A DNA stretch of 64,000 bases from assembly GCA_014649555.1 (NCBI GenBank), contig BMTG01000022.1, positions 1 through 64,000 of the forward strand. Direction: 5' to 3'. The DNA is from Streptomyces globisporus. GTDB taxonomy: Bacteria; Actinomycetota; Actinomycetes; Streptomycetales; Streptomycetaceae. The first letter of the stretch is position 1; each line of letters starts with the position of its first letter. The translations under genes and the position numbers were made by a program. The notes below the pieces were generated by a model. The model made no database searches. It saw nothing but the letters and a program-made list of their open reading frames with translations, and was not told the DNA's origin. Shown one piece after another: positions 34,444 through 42,512 of the stretch.

Positions 34444-34923
34444 ATGACGTCCCCCCGCTCCACCTTCGGCGGCGGCTACTACGCCGCGTCGTTCCCCGAC
34501 ACTCCGATCTACGACTCCTTGGTCGCGGAGCGGGGAACCCCTCAGATCGCCCCCATCCGTGTGCCGGCCGCGTACGACACCGGTAACAGCTATCTGCCGG
34601 CCCTGCCGTCGGCGCTGCCGGCGCTGCCCGCGGCCCCGTCGCAGCAGACCGGCTCCTACGGCTACCCGCAGCAGCAGCCGATGCCGCAGTACCAGCAGGC
34701 TCCGGCGCAGCCGATGCAACACGCCCAGCTGCAGCACGCGCCCGCGCCGTACATCCCGCAGCAGCCCTCGGCGGTCCGCGGCTATCCGCAGCAGCCCCAG
34801 CCGCAGCGCCCCGCGCCCGCCACCGGGTACGAGTCGATGCGCCCGGCCTCGCCGCGCCCCGTACCGGCCCAGTCGCCGTACGAGGACCCGTACAACCGGC
34901 CGTACCAGAGCCGGGGGTACTGA
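34444..34923 (+). CDS. DUF6643-like Gln/Pro-rich protein
   Basis: 159 aa. The first ~45 residues are conserved-looking (MTSPRSTFGGGYYAASFPDT, LVAERGTPQIAPIRVP). The rest is low-complexity, rich in Pro, Gln, Ala and Tyr with YPQQQP-type repeats, and is probably disordered. I recognise the start as that of a Streptomyces-specific family of unknown function. ATG at 34444 follows AGGTGG; a TAACTT hexamer 7 bases before the ATG could instead make it leaderless. It is divergent from the TerD gene; the 270-bp gap is AT-richer than usual and probably holds both promoters. Confidence 0.75.
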   Translation: MTSPRSTFGGGYYAASFPDTPIYDSLVAERGTPQIAPIRVPAAYDTGNSYLPALPSALPALPAAPSQQTGSYGYPQQQPMPQYQQAPAQPMQHAQLQHAPAPYIPQQPSAVRGYPQQPQPQRPAPATGYESMRPASPRPVPAQSPYEDPYNRPYQSRGY

Positions 34924-35101
34924 ACCGCCACCCCTCTCCCGTACGGCACGGTGCGCCGGGGGACGCACCAGGCAACCTCCGACGGCAGAAAGCGGTCTAG
35001 GGGTACGGAGGCCGGGCTCGGCATCTCGACGATCCACCGCACCACGGGCCCGCCGAGGCAGGCCGCGGGGACATCGATCGACGGGGAGACGGGGGCACGG
35101 C

Positions 35102-35722
35102 GTGAGGGGGCAGTGGGCACTGCTGCGGGGGCTGTTGAGCGGGCGGGACAATGCGCTGCGCCGCGCCACCGACCGCCGCGAGGCCTGGGTGGCGCTCGGA
35201 GCTCTGCTGCTCCTCGTGATCGGGGCCCCGGCCGCGGGCTGGGCCGGCGGTTCCGTCGCCGACGCCGCCCTCCAGCGGTCTGTCCGCGCCCAGCACCAGG
35301 AGCGCCACCCCGTCGACGCGGTCGTGGTGGGCCGGGTCCCGGGGCGGGAACGGTACGTGGGTGATCCCGAGGGCGGCTCCGAACGGGCGGCGCGCATCCG
35401 GGTGGTGGCGTCCTGGCAGGCTCCGGACGGCAGCCCGCGCACCGGAGAGGTGGCCACCGCGTCGGGGTCCGGCGCACCGGGGTCCCCGCTGCGGATCTGG
35501 ACGGACGCTGCGGGTCTTCCCGTTTCCCCGCCGATGGACGGGCGCGCCGCCCGGTCCCACGCGGTGCTGGCCGGCATCGGTACGTTCCTGCTCGCCGCCG
35601 GATGTGTCGAGGCGGGCCGCAGGGTGGTCGTAGGGCGCATGATGCGGCAGCGGTACGCGCGTCTCGACCAGGAGTGGGCCGCGGCGGGCGCGGACTGGGG
35701 CCGGGCCGGAACGGGCGGCTGA
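35102..35722 (+). CDS. Rv1733c-like membrane protein
   Basis: 206 aa with two membrane helices: AWVALGALLLLVIGAPAAGW (~28-47) and HAVLAGIGTFLLAAGCVEAG (~152-171), and an extracytoplasmic region between them with RIRVVASWQAPDGSPRTGEV and PLRIWTDAAG. This arrangement matches the Rv1733c family, common in actinomycetes, function unknown. The GTG at 35102 is preceded by GGGAGACGGGGG. It stands about 170 bp before the beta-helix/AAA gene on the same strand. Confidence 0.78.
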   Translation: MRGQWALLRGLLSGRDNALRRATDRREAWVALGALLLLVIGAPAAGWAGGSVADAALQRSVRAQHQERHPVDAVVVGRVPGRERYVGDPEGGSERAARIRVVASWQAPDGSPRTGEVATASGSGAPGSPLRIWTDAAGLPVSPPMDGRAARSHAVLAGIGTFLLAAGCVEAGRRVVVGRMMRQRYARLDQEWAAAGADWGRAGTGG

Positions 35723-35890
35723 CCACGGTCTCCGTCGGGCGGGCGCGGCCGTCGGCGAACATCGCCCCGCGGGGCCGACTCGTCAACTCCCGGCCCTCAC
35801 GCGCGCTACGGTGGTCCGACCCCGTCCGCCTCCCCGGCGACGGACGGGCCCGAGGCAGCGCACAGCACGAGGTGGGGGCACAGCAACGCC

Positions 35891-38320
35891 ATGGCACAGG
35901 GCACGGTCCAGGTGACGCACACCGGAACATCGCGATGGCGCCGCCGCACCGGCGAGTACGCCTCCCTCTCCGCGGCCCTGGAGGCGGCGGCCGAGGGCGA
36001 CGTCCTCACCGTCGCACCCGGGACCTACCGGGAGAACCTCGTCGTCCCGCGCGCGGTGACGCTGCGCGGCCCGGAGGGCTCGGCCGGCTCCGTGCGGATC
36101 GCGCCGCTCGACGGCGTACCGCTGACCGTGCGTGCCTCCGCGGTCGTCCAGGGGCTGCACATCGAGGGCCAGGACTCGGCGGCCCCGGCGCTGCTGGTCG
36201 AGGACGGTACGGCGGAACTGACGGACCTGCGGATCGTGACCCGGTCCGCCGCGGGCATCGAGGTGCGCGGCGCGGCCCGGCCCACCGTGCGGCGCTGCAC
36301 GGTCGACAATCCGGCCGGGGTAGGCATCGCCGTACTGGACGGCGCGGGCGGGGTGTTCGAGGAGTGCGAGATCGTCTCGGCGGGCCAGTCCGGGGTGTCG
36401 GTCCGCGACGGCGGGCATCCGCGCCTGGACCGCTGCCGGATCCACCACGCGTCCGGGGCCGGCATCGGCGTCACCGGCGACGGCAGCGGGCTCGAGGCGT
36501 TCGGCTGCGAGGTGTACGAGATCAAGGGCAGCGGCGTCCAGGTCACCGCCCGCGCCTCGGCGCACCTCACCGACTGCACCGTGCACCGCACGTCGGCGGA
36601 CGGCGTCACGCTGGACACCGACGCGGTGCTGACGCTCGCCGACTGCGACATCCACGACATCCCGGAGAACGCGATCGACCTGCGGTCGCGTTCGGTGCTC
36701 ACGCTGACCCGCTCCACGGTCCGCCGGTTCGGCCGCAACGGGCTCTCGGTCTGGGATCCGGGGACCCGGGTCGACGCCAACCAGTGCGAGATCCACGACA
36801 GTACGGGCGACTACCCGGCGGTCTGGGTCAGTGACGGCGCGACGGTGATACTGGACGCCTGCCGGGTGCACGACGTGCCCGACGCGCTGTTCGTCCTCGA
36901 CCGGGGTTCACGCGCCGATGTGGTGGACAGCGACCTCTCCCAGATCCGCAACACCGCCGTGTCGGTGAGCGACGGGGCGACCGCGCAGCTCGACGACTGC
37001 CGGATCCGGGAGGCGTCCACGGGCGCCTGGTTCCGTGACCACGGCAGCGGCGGCACGCTGAACAACTGCACCATCGACGCGGCGCAGACCGGTGTCATCG
37101 TCACCAAGGGCGCGGACCCCACCATCGAGCGCTGCACGGTCACCTCACCCGCCGAGGCGGGGTTCTACGTCTCGGCCGAGGGCCGGGGCACCTTCGACGG
37201 CTGCCGGGTGACGGGCAGTGAGGGGTACGGCTTCCATGTCATGGAGGGCTGCCGTACGACCCTGACCCGGTGCCGTACCGAGCGCTGCGCGCGGGGCGGT
37301 TACGAGTTCCCCGAGGGGGACGGGGCGTCCTCGGCCGGGCCGGTGGCCCGGGACTGCACGAGCGACGAGAGCGCGCTGCGGACGGCTCCGGCCCCGCCTC
37401 CCCCGGTGCTGACGGCCACGCAGTCGACGCCGGGGCTGCTGGGCGCACTGCCCGGGCAGCGCCCGGTCGGGCCCGCCCCCGAGCCCCTCGCCCCGGCGGA
37501 GCCGGCCCGGGACTCCTCGGCGGTCCTCGGTGAACTGGACGCGCTGGTGGGCCTGGAGAGCGTCAAGCGGGAGGTGCGGGCGCTCACGGACATGATCGAG
37601 GTGGGCCGGCGCCGCGCGGAGGCCGGTCTGAAGGCCGCGTCCGTCCGCCGCCACCTCGTCTTCACCGGCTCCCCCGGTACGGGCAAGACCACGGTCGCCC
37701 GGCTGTACGGGGAGATCCTGGCCTCGCTCGGCGTGCTGGAGCGCGGCCATCTGGTCGAGGTGTCCAGGGTCGATCTGGTCGGCGAGCACATCGGCTCGAC
37801 GGCGATCCGGACCCAGGAGGCGTTCGACCGGGCGCGCGGCGGGGTGCTGTTCGTCGACGAGGCGTACGCCCTCTCCCCCGAGGACTCCGGCCGGGACTTC
37901 GGGCGGGAGGCCATCGACACGCTGGTGAAGCTGATGGAGGACCACCGGGACGCGGTGGTCGTGATCGTCGCGGGCTACACCCATGAGATGGAGCGGTTCC
38001 TCACCGTCAACCCCGGTGTGGCGTCGCGGTTCTCCCGGACCATCACCTTCCAGGACTACCTCCCCGAGGAACTGCTGCGGATCGTCGAGCAGCAGGCCGA
38101 GGAGCATGAGTACAGCATGGCGGCGGGGACCGGGGAGGCGCTCCTGAAACACTTCACGGCGCTCCCCAAGGGCCCCGCCTTCGGTAACGGCCGCACCGCC
38201 CGCCAGACCTTCGAGTCGATGGTGGAGCGGCACGCGGGCCGGGTCGCCCAGCTCGCCGAGCCGAGCACGGACGACCTGACCCTGCTCTACCCGGAAGACC
38301 TCCCCGACGTGCCCTTCTGA
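35891..38320 (+). CDS. right-handed beta-helix protein fused to CbxX/CfqX-type AAA ATPase
   Basis: 809 aa. Residues ~20-480 form a parallel beta-helix with some 20 short turns of the type 'C-x-I/V-x(n)-G-V-x-V' (pectate-lyase-like fold, NosD/CASH repeats). A Pro/Ala linker follows, and residues ~545-800 are an AAA+ module of the CbxX/SpoVK/EccA group: HLVFTGSPGTGKTTVARLYG (Walker A), GVLFVDEAYAL (Walker B) and SRFSRTITF (arginine finger region). No signal peptide, so both halves are cytoplasmic. The AAA part probably remodels a complex recognised by the beta-helix; the target is unknown. Its 3' end overlaps the convergent hydrolase gene by 34 bases. Confidence 0.88.
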   Translation: MAQGTVQVTHTGTSRWRRRTGEYASLSAALEAAAEGDVLTVAPGTYRENLVVPRAVTLRGPEGSAGSVRIAPLDGVPLTVRASAVVQGLHIEGQDSAAPALLVEDGTAELTDLRIVTRSAAGIEVRGAARPTVRRCTVDNPAGVGIAVLDGAGGVFEECEIVSAGQSGVSVRDGGHPRLDRCRIHHASGAGIGVTGDGSGLEAFGCEVYEIKGSGVQVTARASAHLTDCTVHRTSADGVTLDTDAVLTLADCDIHDIPENAIDLRSRSVLTLTRSTVRRFGRNGLSVWDPGTRVDANQCEIHDSTGDYPAVWVSDGATVILDACRVHDVPDALFVLDRGSRADVVDSDLSQIRNTAVSVSDGATAQLDDCRIREASTGAWFRDHGSGGTLNNCTIDAAQTGVIVTKGADPTIERCTVTSPAEAGFYVSAEGRGTFDGCRVTGSEGYGFHVMEGCRTTLTRCRTERCARGGYEFPEGDGASSAGPVARDCTSDESALRTAPAPPPPVLTATQSTPGLLGALPGQRPVGPAPEPLAPAEPARDSSAVLGELDALVGLESVKREVRALTDMIEVGRRRAEAGLKAASVRRHLVFTGSPGTGKTTVARLYGEILASLGVLERGHLVEVSRVDLVGEHIGSTAIRTQEAFDRARGGVLFVDEAYALSPEDSGRDFGREAIDTLVKLMEDHRDAVVVIVAGYTHEMERFLTVNPGVASRFSRTITFQDYLPEELLRIVEQQAEEHEYSMAAGTGEALLKHFTALPKGPAFGNGRTARQTFESMVERHAGRVAQLAEPSTDDLTLLYPEDLPDVPF

Positions 38321-40716
38321 GTCCGCGCCTCCGCCTGCCGGGGGACGTGCGGAGCCAGCTCCGCCAGGAGGTCGGCGCGCGCGTCGGCGAAGGCCGGGTC
38401 CGCCTGGTAGTCGGAGTGCCCGAGAATCGGTTCGGGCAGCGGGAGCTCCGTGGTCCGCCCGTAGGCCAGCGGGTCCTTCAACGGGCCCCGGTCGACACTC
38501 GGATCGGGGTCGGCGCAGATGCGGACGGGGCCGCCGATCGGGTCGGTGGCCCGCCACAGATTGCGCCAGCAGTGCACCGAGCGGTGCAGCCCGAGCAGCG
38601 GGCCGGGGCCGAAGTAGGCCGGGAACCAGCGTCCGTACAGCCGCTCCAGGGGCGAGCCGTAGGTGAGCAGGGCGACCCGCGGGCGGGTGGCGTCGGGCAG
38701 TTGCCAGACGGCGGACGCGGCGAGCACGCTGCCCTGGGAGTGGCCCGAGATGACGAGCCGGCCCCGGGGCGTGGTCGACGTCCAGGCGGACATCCGCGAG
38801 GCGAGGTCGGGGACGGCGCGCTCGGCGTAGCACGGGGGCGCGAAGGGGTGGGCGGCGCGGGGCCAGAAGGTGCCCACGTCCCAGAGGATGCCGATGGTCC
38901 GGCGGGCCGAGGCGTCCTTGTAGGCGCGGCGGCCGCCGGCGACGAAGAGTATGAAGCCGAAGCCGATCAGCCAGGAGCCGGTGGACTGTGCGGCGTCGGC
39001 GAACGATTCGAGGAGCGGACCGCTTCCGTCGGCGGCCCGGCCCGGCACCTGGCCGCTGTACCAGGATCCGGCGATCGCGCCCGCCCCGAGCAACAGGGTG
39101 GCGGTGGAGACCACGCCGACGATCCAGGGCGCTGAGTCGGTGAGGGCGGCGGCGGCGCGGATCCGGGCGATCCGGCGGGTGCGGCCCTCGTCGGACGGTT
39201 CGGGGGCGTACTCCGCCTCGATGACCGGGCCCAGCCGGCGGGCGGTGCGCGCGGTCCGGACGACCAGCACCAGGACGGGGACGAGCAGGAGAAGCAGGAG
39301 CACCGGGATGACGGAGGCCTGCCAGCTCAGCAGGACCGGCGGTCCGGCGATGTCGGAGCTGCGGCCCATGCCCGGGGTGCCGGGGCCGTCCAGCCAGTCG
39401 GCGACGCGCTGGGCCACCCCGCCGGTCATCACACCGCCGAGGGCGCAGGCGAGCATCGCGACCGCGGGGCCGCCGAGTCCGTACAGGACGGTACGGGGTT
39501 CGGGGGTGCGCCGGTAGAGACCCCGGGCGACCACGGCGAGGGCGACGACAAGGACACCCTGGCCGAGGGTGAGGAACCGGAAGGCGGTCTCGACGGGCAG
39601 GGCGCCCGAGGACTGCCAGTCGGGGCGCGACCAGGACGCGTACAGCACGGCGAGGCCGAGCAGGACCAGCGCGGAGCCGGGCAGATAGCTGATCAGGGCG
39701 CCGTCCAGGCGGGTGTCGCGGGTCCGTTCGCTGCGGCCCCGGCGGCAGACGACCCAGACGACGACGAGCGCGCACAGCACGATGCCGCCCTCGACGGCCG
39801 CGCCGATGAACCGGGGTACCGGCCCTTCGGCGCCCCGGTCGTGCCGTGCGGCGGCGCCGGCGACGGCCGCGGCGACGGTCAGGAACCCGGCCGCCGTGTG
39901 GGCGGCGCGGAGCCGGGCGACGAGCCGCCGGCCGTACCAGAAGCCGGGCCTGCCGAGCGCGGGGCGGACCGGAACGGACGGGCGCGGGTCGTCGTCGGCG
40001 TCCGGGCCGTGGTCCGCCGCCGCCCCGAAGGACTCGTCCGCTCCGAAGTCCTCGCCGTCCAGGGGACGTTGGGACTCGTACGCACTCCAGGTCCGGTTGG
40101 ACAGGTACCACAGGAGTCCCACCAGAGCGGCGGGTACGACGGCGGCCAGAGCGAGGCGGCGGCCGGGCTGGGACCACCAACCGCCCTGACCCTCCGACAG
40201 GAAGCCGAGCCAGGAACGGCGTGCGGCGCAGGCGTCGGCGCCCGCGCACTGCCAGGCCAGCAGGTCGAGTGCGACTTCGCAGGCCGCCGCCGTGAGCAGC
40301 ACGGTGAGGCTGAGCGCGACGAGCCGCACCAAAACCCCGTACAGCCGGACCGCGCGGGTACGGCCGGTGGCGGTGGGGCGCATCCAGTGGGCGAGGTTGA
40401 CCACCATGAACGGCAGGAGCAGCAGCCACAGCGCACGGGAGCCGTTCCCGGAGGTGAGGCCGGACCAGCAGTACGCCTCGGCGACGGGCTCGTCCCGGTA
40501 GCGCTCGGGGTGCTTCTCGCCGTGGGCGTCCTCGGTGCGCCGGTACACGGCGGCGGTCGTGTCCCCGGTGACCCGGACGGTACGCGGATCACCCAGCATC
40601 TCCTGCGGGGTGGCGCCGCCGACGCCGTGGACGAGCAGTTCCAGCGCTGTCCCGGTGTGCTGCGGGGGCTCGGTGGCGGGCGGGGAGGCGGACGGAGGCG
40701 GGGTGGCAGGAGCCAA
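38287..40716 (-). CDS. polytopic membrane protein with serine hydrolase domain
   Basis: About 809 aa. It opens with LELLVHGVGGATPQEML, an alpha/beta-hydrolase-like strand and oxyanion loop. About eight to ten membrane helices then spread over residues ~85-570. The C-terminal soluble part has LVISGHSQGSVLAASAVW, a GxSxG nucleophile elbow, and LLTYGSPLERLYGRWFPAYF. The hydrolase fold thus seems to be interrupted by the membrane region. Function unknown; a lipase or esterase at the membrane is the simplest idea. The start is uncertain: TTG at 40716 is the best in-frame candidate I find. Its end overlaps the convergent AAA gene. Confidence 0.7.
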   Translation of the reverse strand: MAPATPPPSASPPATEPPQHTGTALELLVHGVGGATPQEMLGDPRTVRVTGDTTAAVYRRTEDAHGEKHPERYRDEPVAEAYCWSGLTSGNGSRALWLLLLPFMVVNLAHWMRPTATGRTRAVRLYGVLVRLVALSLTVLLTAAACEVALDLLAWQCAGADACAARRSWLGFLSEGQGGWWSQPGRRLALAAVVPAALVGLLWYLSNRTWSAYESQRPLDGEDFGADESFGAAADHGPDADDDPRPSVPVRPALGRPGFWYGRRLVARLRAAHTAAGFLTVAAAVAGAAARHDRGAEGPVPRFIGAAVEGGIVLCALVVVWVVCRRGRSERTRDTRLDGALISYLPGSALVLLGLAVLYASWSRPDWQSSGALPVETAFRFLTLGQGVLVVALAVVARGLYRRTPEPRTVLYGLGGPAVAMLACALGGVMTGGVAQRVADWLDGPGTPGMGRSSDIAGPPVLLSWQASVIPVLLLLLLVPVLVLVVRTARTARRLGPVIEAEYAPEPSDEGRTRRIARIRAAAALTDSAPWIVGVVSTATLLLGAGAIAGSWYSGQVPGRAADGSGPLLESFADAAQSTGSWLIGFGFILFVAGGRRAYKDASARRTIGILWDVGTFWPRAAHPFAPPCYAERAVPDLASRMSAWTSTTPRGRLVISGHSQGSVLAASAVWQLPDATRPRVALLTYGSPLERLYGRWFPAYFGPGPLLGLHRSVHCWRNLWRATDPIGGPVRICADPDPSVDRGPLKDPLAYGRTTELPLPEPILGHSDYQADPAFADARADLLAELAPHVPRQAEARTQKGTSGRSSG

Positions 40717-40971
40717 GGGGGAACTCTTTCTCGGGCGAGCGGCACAGCGGGAAGCGGCACAGCGGTCACGGGTGCGGGCAGGGCGGCGGGCGGGCCGGGA
40801 GGCGGGGAAGCGGCGGGCCGCCCGGAGCCACGATCCCCGGCCCGGGGCGGCCGCGTGAGCGGTCTCACGGAATCTCCCCAGGTGGTACGCCGGACATGCC
40901 TGCGTGGCAGGATGAGCGTGGCCCGCAGACCGCTGCGGACGGTACGGCAGAGGGAAGGACCGGACCCGGCG

Positions 40972-41832
40972 TTGAGCGAGAATCAGAACCTGCTCGCGGA
41001 GCAGCGCCGTGCGCTGATCCTCGACGAGGTGCGCAGGCGTGGTGGGGTCCGGGTCAACGAGCTGACCCGCAAGCTGAACGTCTCCGACATGACGATCCGC
41101 CGGGACCTGGACGCGCTGGCCCGCCAGGGTGTCATCGAGAAGGTCCACGGCGGTGCGGTCCCGGTCGTCGAGGCGAGCACGCACGAGCCCGGGTTCGAGG
41201 CGAAGTCGGCGCTGGAGCTGAGCGCCAAGGAGGACATCGCCCGGGCGGCGGCGGCGCTCGCGGTGCCCGGCAGCGCCATCGCGCTCTCGGGCGGGACGAC
41301 GACCTTCGCGCTGGCCCGGCATCTGCTGGACGTACCGGATCTGACGGTGGTGACCAACTCGGTGCGGGTGGCCGATGTGTTCCACGACGCGCAGCGTCCG
41401 GCCGGGGGGCGCGGCGCGCGGCCCGGGGCGGCGACGGTGGTGCTGACGGGCGGGGTGCGCACGCCATCGGACTCGCTGGTCGGGCCGGTCGCGGACCGGG
41501 CCATCGACTCCCTCCACTTCGATGTGCTGTTCCTGGGCGTGCACGGGATCTCGGCGGAGGCGGGGCTCTCGACGCCCAATCTCGCGGAGGCGGAGACCAA
41601 CCGCCGTTTCGTGCGGGCGGCGCGCCGGATCGTGGTGGTGGCCGACCACACCAAGTGGGGCACGGTGGGCCTGAGTTCCTTCGCCGCGCTGGAGGAGGTC
41701 GACACGCTGGTCACGGACGCGGGCCTGGCTCCTGAGCTGCGCGCGGAGATCGAGGAGCACCTGCCGGGTCTGCTGGTGGCGGGCGACGCTCCGGCCGGTG
41801 CCGCCGACGCCTCGCCCGCCACCGAGGGCTGA
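40972..41832 (+). CDS. DeoR/GlpR-family transcriptional regulator
   Basis: 286 aa. The N-terminal winged helix reads LLAEQRRALILDEVRRRGGV and VSDMTIRRDLDALARQG (~5-55). The DeoR sensor domain has the phosphosugar loop ALSGGTTTFALARHL and VVVADHTKWG near the end, where the conserved Asp/Lys bind sugar phosphate. I start at TTG 40972 (giving the family-typical SENQNLLAEQRR), with GGAAGG upstream at a long spacing; an ATG at 40912 would add 20 residues. Targets unknown. Divergent from the membrane hydrolase gene. Confidence 0.88.
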   Translation: MSENQNLLAEQRRALILDEVRRRGGVRVNELTRKLNVSDMTIRRDLDALARQGVIEKVHGGAVPVVEASTHEPGFEAKSALELSAKEDIARAAAALAVPGSAIALSGGTTTFALARHLLDVPDLTVVTNSVRVADVFHDAQRPAGGRGARPGAATVVLTGGVRTPSDSLVGPVADRAIDSLHFDVLFLGVHGISAEAGLSTPNLAEAETNRRFVRAARRIVVVADHTKWGTVGLSSFAALEEVDTLVTDAGLAPELRAEIEEHLPGLLVAGDAPAGAADASPATEG

Positions 41833-41886
41833 CGCGGGTTCCGCTCGGCTCGCGGCATGCGGGACAGCTCCCTGGGGCCTGTCGTC

Positions 41887-41922
41887 GGCCTGCCGTCCGA
41901 CGGCAGGCCCTAGGATCGGGCT
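41887..41922 (+). promoter_or_regulatory. palindrome plus TAGGAT -10 box before SRPBCC gene
   Basis: GGCCTGCCGTC-C-GACGGCAGGCC (41887-41909) is a perfect 11-base inverted repeat. It is followed at once by TAGGAT (41911-41916) and 6 bases to the GTG at 41923. Read as a promoter, this is a leaderless start with an operator over the -35 region. It could also act as terminator for the DeoR gene ending at 41832. Confidence 0.55.
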
Positions 41923-42375
41923 GTGGCCGTCTTCCGGATCGAGCGCTTCTCCCCTCTCCCCGCAGCCGAGGCCTGGCGCCGGGTGACCGACTGGGAACGG
42001 CACGCCGCGCAGGTGCCGTTGACCGCGATCTCGGTACCGACCGGGCTTCCCTCGCAGCTCGGCACCGTCTTCGTGGCGCGTACGGGGCTGGGCCCGCTGG
42101 CGTTCGACGATCCGATGGAAGTGGTGCGGTGGACGCCGCCCGCCGGGGGCCGGGCCGGGGTGTGCCAACTGGAGAAGCGGGGCGCCGTGGTGCTGGGCCG
42201 GGCCTCGATCGACGTGCTGCCCACGGAGTCCGGTTCCCATGTGGTGTGGGTCGAGGAACTGCGGGTGCGGCTGGTGCCCCGGTGGGGTGACCCGCTGCTC
42301 GCCTCCGCCGGTCGACGCATGTTCGGCAAGGTCCTGGACGCTCTGCTCGCCTCTCCCGGAGACGCGAACGGGTGA
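41923..42375 (+). CDS. SRPBCC (polyketide cyclase-like) family protein
   Basis: 150 aa with a START/SRPBCC fold: FRIERFSPLPAAEAWRRVTD is the first strand plus helix, PMEVVRWTPPAGGRAGVCQL and SHVVWVEELRVRL are the central strands, and MFGKVLDALLAS is the long C-terminal helix that closes the cavity. Such proteins bind small hydrophobic ligands; the ligand is unknown. GTG start preceded 6 bases earlier by TAGGAT, suggesting a leaderless mRNA. Confidence 0.82.
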   Translation: MAVFRIERFSPLPAAEAWRRVTDWERHAAQVPLTAISVPTGLPSQLGTVFVARTGLGPLAFDDPMEVVRWTPPAGGRAGVCQLEKRGAVVLGRASIDVLPTESGSHVVWVEELRVRLVPRWGDPLLASAGRRMFGKVLDALLASPGDANG

Positions 42376-42512
42376 GGCCTCGGGCGGGCCTGTACAGGCG
42401 GGCCCGCACGGGTGGGGAGCACACGCGCCGCGTACGGGTGATGTGACCGTCACACGATTGACTCGTTTGTCGGTATGACCACCCCGCCACGGCCCCGGAA
42501 GGCACCGATTCC

